Assembly: GCA_003566995.1 (NCBI GenBank)
Contig: PXBG01000145.1
Location: forward strand, 1 to 64,000
From: Syntrophobacteraceae bacterium
Lineage (GTDB): Bacteria > Desulfobacterota > Syntrophobacteria > Syntrophobacterales > Syntrophobacteraceae
Direction of reading: 5' to 3'
Length of the DNA: 64,000 nt
Shown: piece after piece, positions 63,473 through 64,000 of the stretch
How the letters are laid out: every line of letters begins with the position of its first letter
How positions within the stretch are numbered: position 1 is the first letter of the stretch
Notes under the pieces: generated by a model
What the model was told of the DNA's origin: nothing
Database searches by the model: none
What the model saw: the letters and a program-made list of their open reading frames with translations, nothing else
Made by a program: the position numbers and the translations under genes

Positions 63473-64000
63473 ATGATGGAAAAAACATTGAAGATGGAAT
63501 CGAAAAAAATCGATTTTTACTATGGTTCTTTCAAGGCCCTGCAAGAAGTCAGTCTTCAGTTTCATCTGAATCGCGTCACCGCCCTCATTGGGCCTTCCGG
63601 TTGCGGCAAAAGCACCTACCTGCGCTGCCTCAACCGCATGAATGATCTCATTCCCTCCAGCCGTCTGGTCGGTGAAATCACTCTGGATGACATGAACATC
63701 TACGAAAGCGGGGTGGACGTGGTGGAACTGCGCAGAAGGGTCGGAATGGTCTTTCAAAAACCCAACCCTTTCCCCAAGACCATTTTTGAAAACGTGGCCT
63801 TTGGTCTGCGGGTGAACGGAGTCAAAGACCGCAACGTGCTCTCGGAAAAAGTGGAGATTAGTCTTCGTCAGGCAGCTCTCTGGGATGAAGTCAAGGATCG
63901 CCTTCAAGCTTCCGCCCTGGGATTATCGGGCGGTCAGCAGCAAAGACTCTGTATCGCCCGTGCCCTGGCCGTTGAACCGGAAGTGGTTCTCATGGATGAG
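63473..64000 (+). CDS. pstB: Phosphate ABC transporter ATP-binding protein PstB (3' truncated by window edge)
   Basis: The visible 176 residues include the Walker A motif GPSGCGKST, followed by [13 protein letters not shown] (a PstB pattern), the Q-loop region [19 protein letters not shown], the signature [15 protein letters not shown] and the start of Walker B (VVLMDE) at the window edge. It drives phosphate uptake through PstSCA. ATG 63473 or ATG 63476 is preceded by AAGGAA. The position after phoBR, without pstSCA in between, is unusual. Confidence 0.93.
   Translation, partial: MMEKTLKMESKKIDFYYGSFKALQEVSLQFHLNRVTALIGPSGCGKSTYLRCLNRMNDLIPSSRLVGEITLDDMNIYESGVDVVELRRRVGMVFQKPNPFPKTIFENVAFGLRVNGVKDRNVLSEKVEISLRQAALWDEVKDRLQASALGLSGGQQQRLCIARALAVEPEVVLMDE

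Overview
The window looks like a chromosomal segment of an anaerobic, probably sulfate-reducing or syntrophic member of the Thermodesulfobacteriota (former Deltaproteobacteria, Syntrophobacterales-like). This is inferred from gene content: a ferredoxin-dependent 2-oxoacid oxidoreductase joined to heterodisulfide-reductase (Hdr) modules, a UGA-decoding (selenocysteine) apparatus, corrinoid/tetrahydrofolate methyl transfer and a multi-subunit cation/proton antiporter. The DNA is GC-rich, genes are densely packed with many ATGA overlaps, and TTG and GTG starts are common. No phage, insertion sequence or CRISPR array was seen.

Layout. 1-11.5 kb (+): the end of an unknown gene, then korD-korA-korB-korC followed by three very large Fe-S/flavin proteins: an HdrA-like/GltD-like fusion of 1119 residues, an MvhD-HdrC-HdrB fusion, and an HdrA-MvhD fusion whose frame runs through a UGA codon read as selenocysteine. 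11.6-17.8 kb (-): rhomboid protease, universal stress protein, threonine ammonia-lyase, a PAS histidine kinase preceded by an unusual H-box protein, and a small unknown gene. 18.2-25.3 kb (-): an eight-gene Mrp/Mnh-type antiporter operon with three ND-like subunits. 25.4-30.7 kb: M1 aminopeptidase, a small SAP-like protein, a truncated AsmA/TamB-like protein, tRNA-Ala(GGC) and a second universal stress protein. 31.2-41.5 kb (-): a methyl-transfer island with three MttB-superfamily methyltransferases, a corrinoid protein, a methyl-THF methyltransferase and a corrinoid activase. Embedded in it are asparagine synthetase, a metallo-beta-lactamase-fold protein and clear relics of local tandem duplications.

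41.7-46.6 kb: a CNNM/CorC-type membrane protein, tRNA-Leu(CAA), a small secreted repeat protein, a ZIP metal transporter, two small unknown genes and an amidohydrolase. 46.7-53.4 kb: a lipid-modification cluster with DUF1295, two cyclopropane-fatty-acid-synthase-type methyltransferases (one fused to DUF1365), an FAD amine-oxidase-like protein, a stub of an MFS transporter and a PlsC-type acyltransferase. 53.5-56.2 kb (-): rnc, a radical SAM gene and era. 56.5-60.3 kb: gmhB, DUF1614, a frameshifted DUF362 ferredoxin-like gene, tRNA-Sec (anticodon UCA) and a TIM-barrel isomerase-like gene. 60.7-64 kb (+): phoB, phoR and the start of pstB.

How it fits together. The most striking unit is the Kor-Hdr cluster. 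It suggests that reduced ferredoxin from 2-oxoacid oxidation is coupled, through flavin and Fe-S relays, to a heterodisulfide-like or NAD(P)H couple. The tRNA-Sec needed to read its UGA codon lies 50 kb away in the same window. The methyltransferase island would move methyl groups from unidentified methylated substrates (probably quaternary amines) via a corrinoid protein to tetrahydrofolate, feeding the Wood-Ljungdahl branch. All functional statements rest on motif recognition by eye; no database search was possible.
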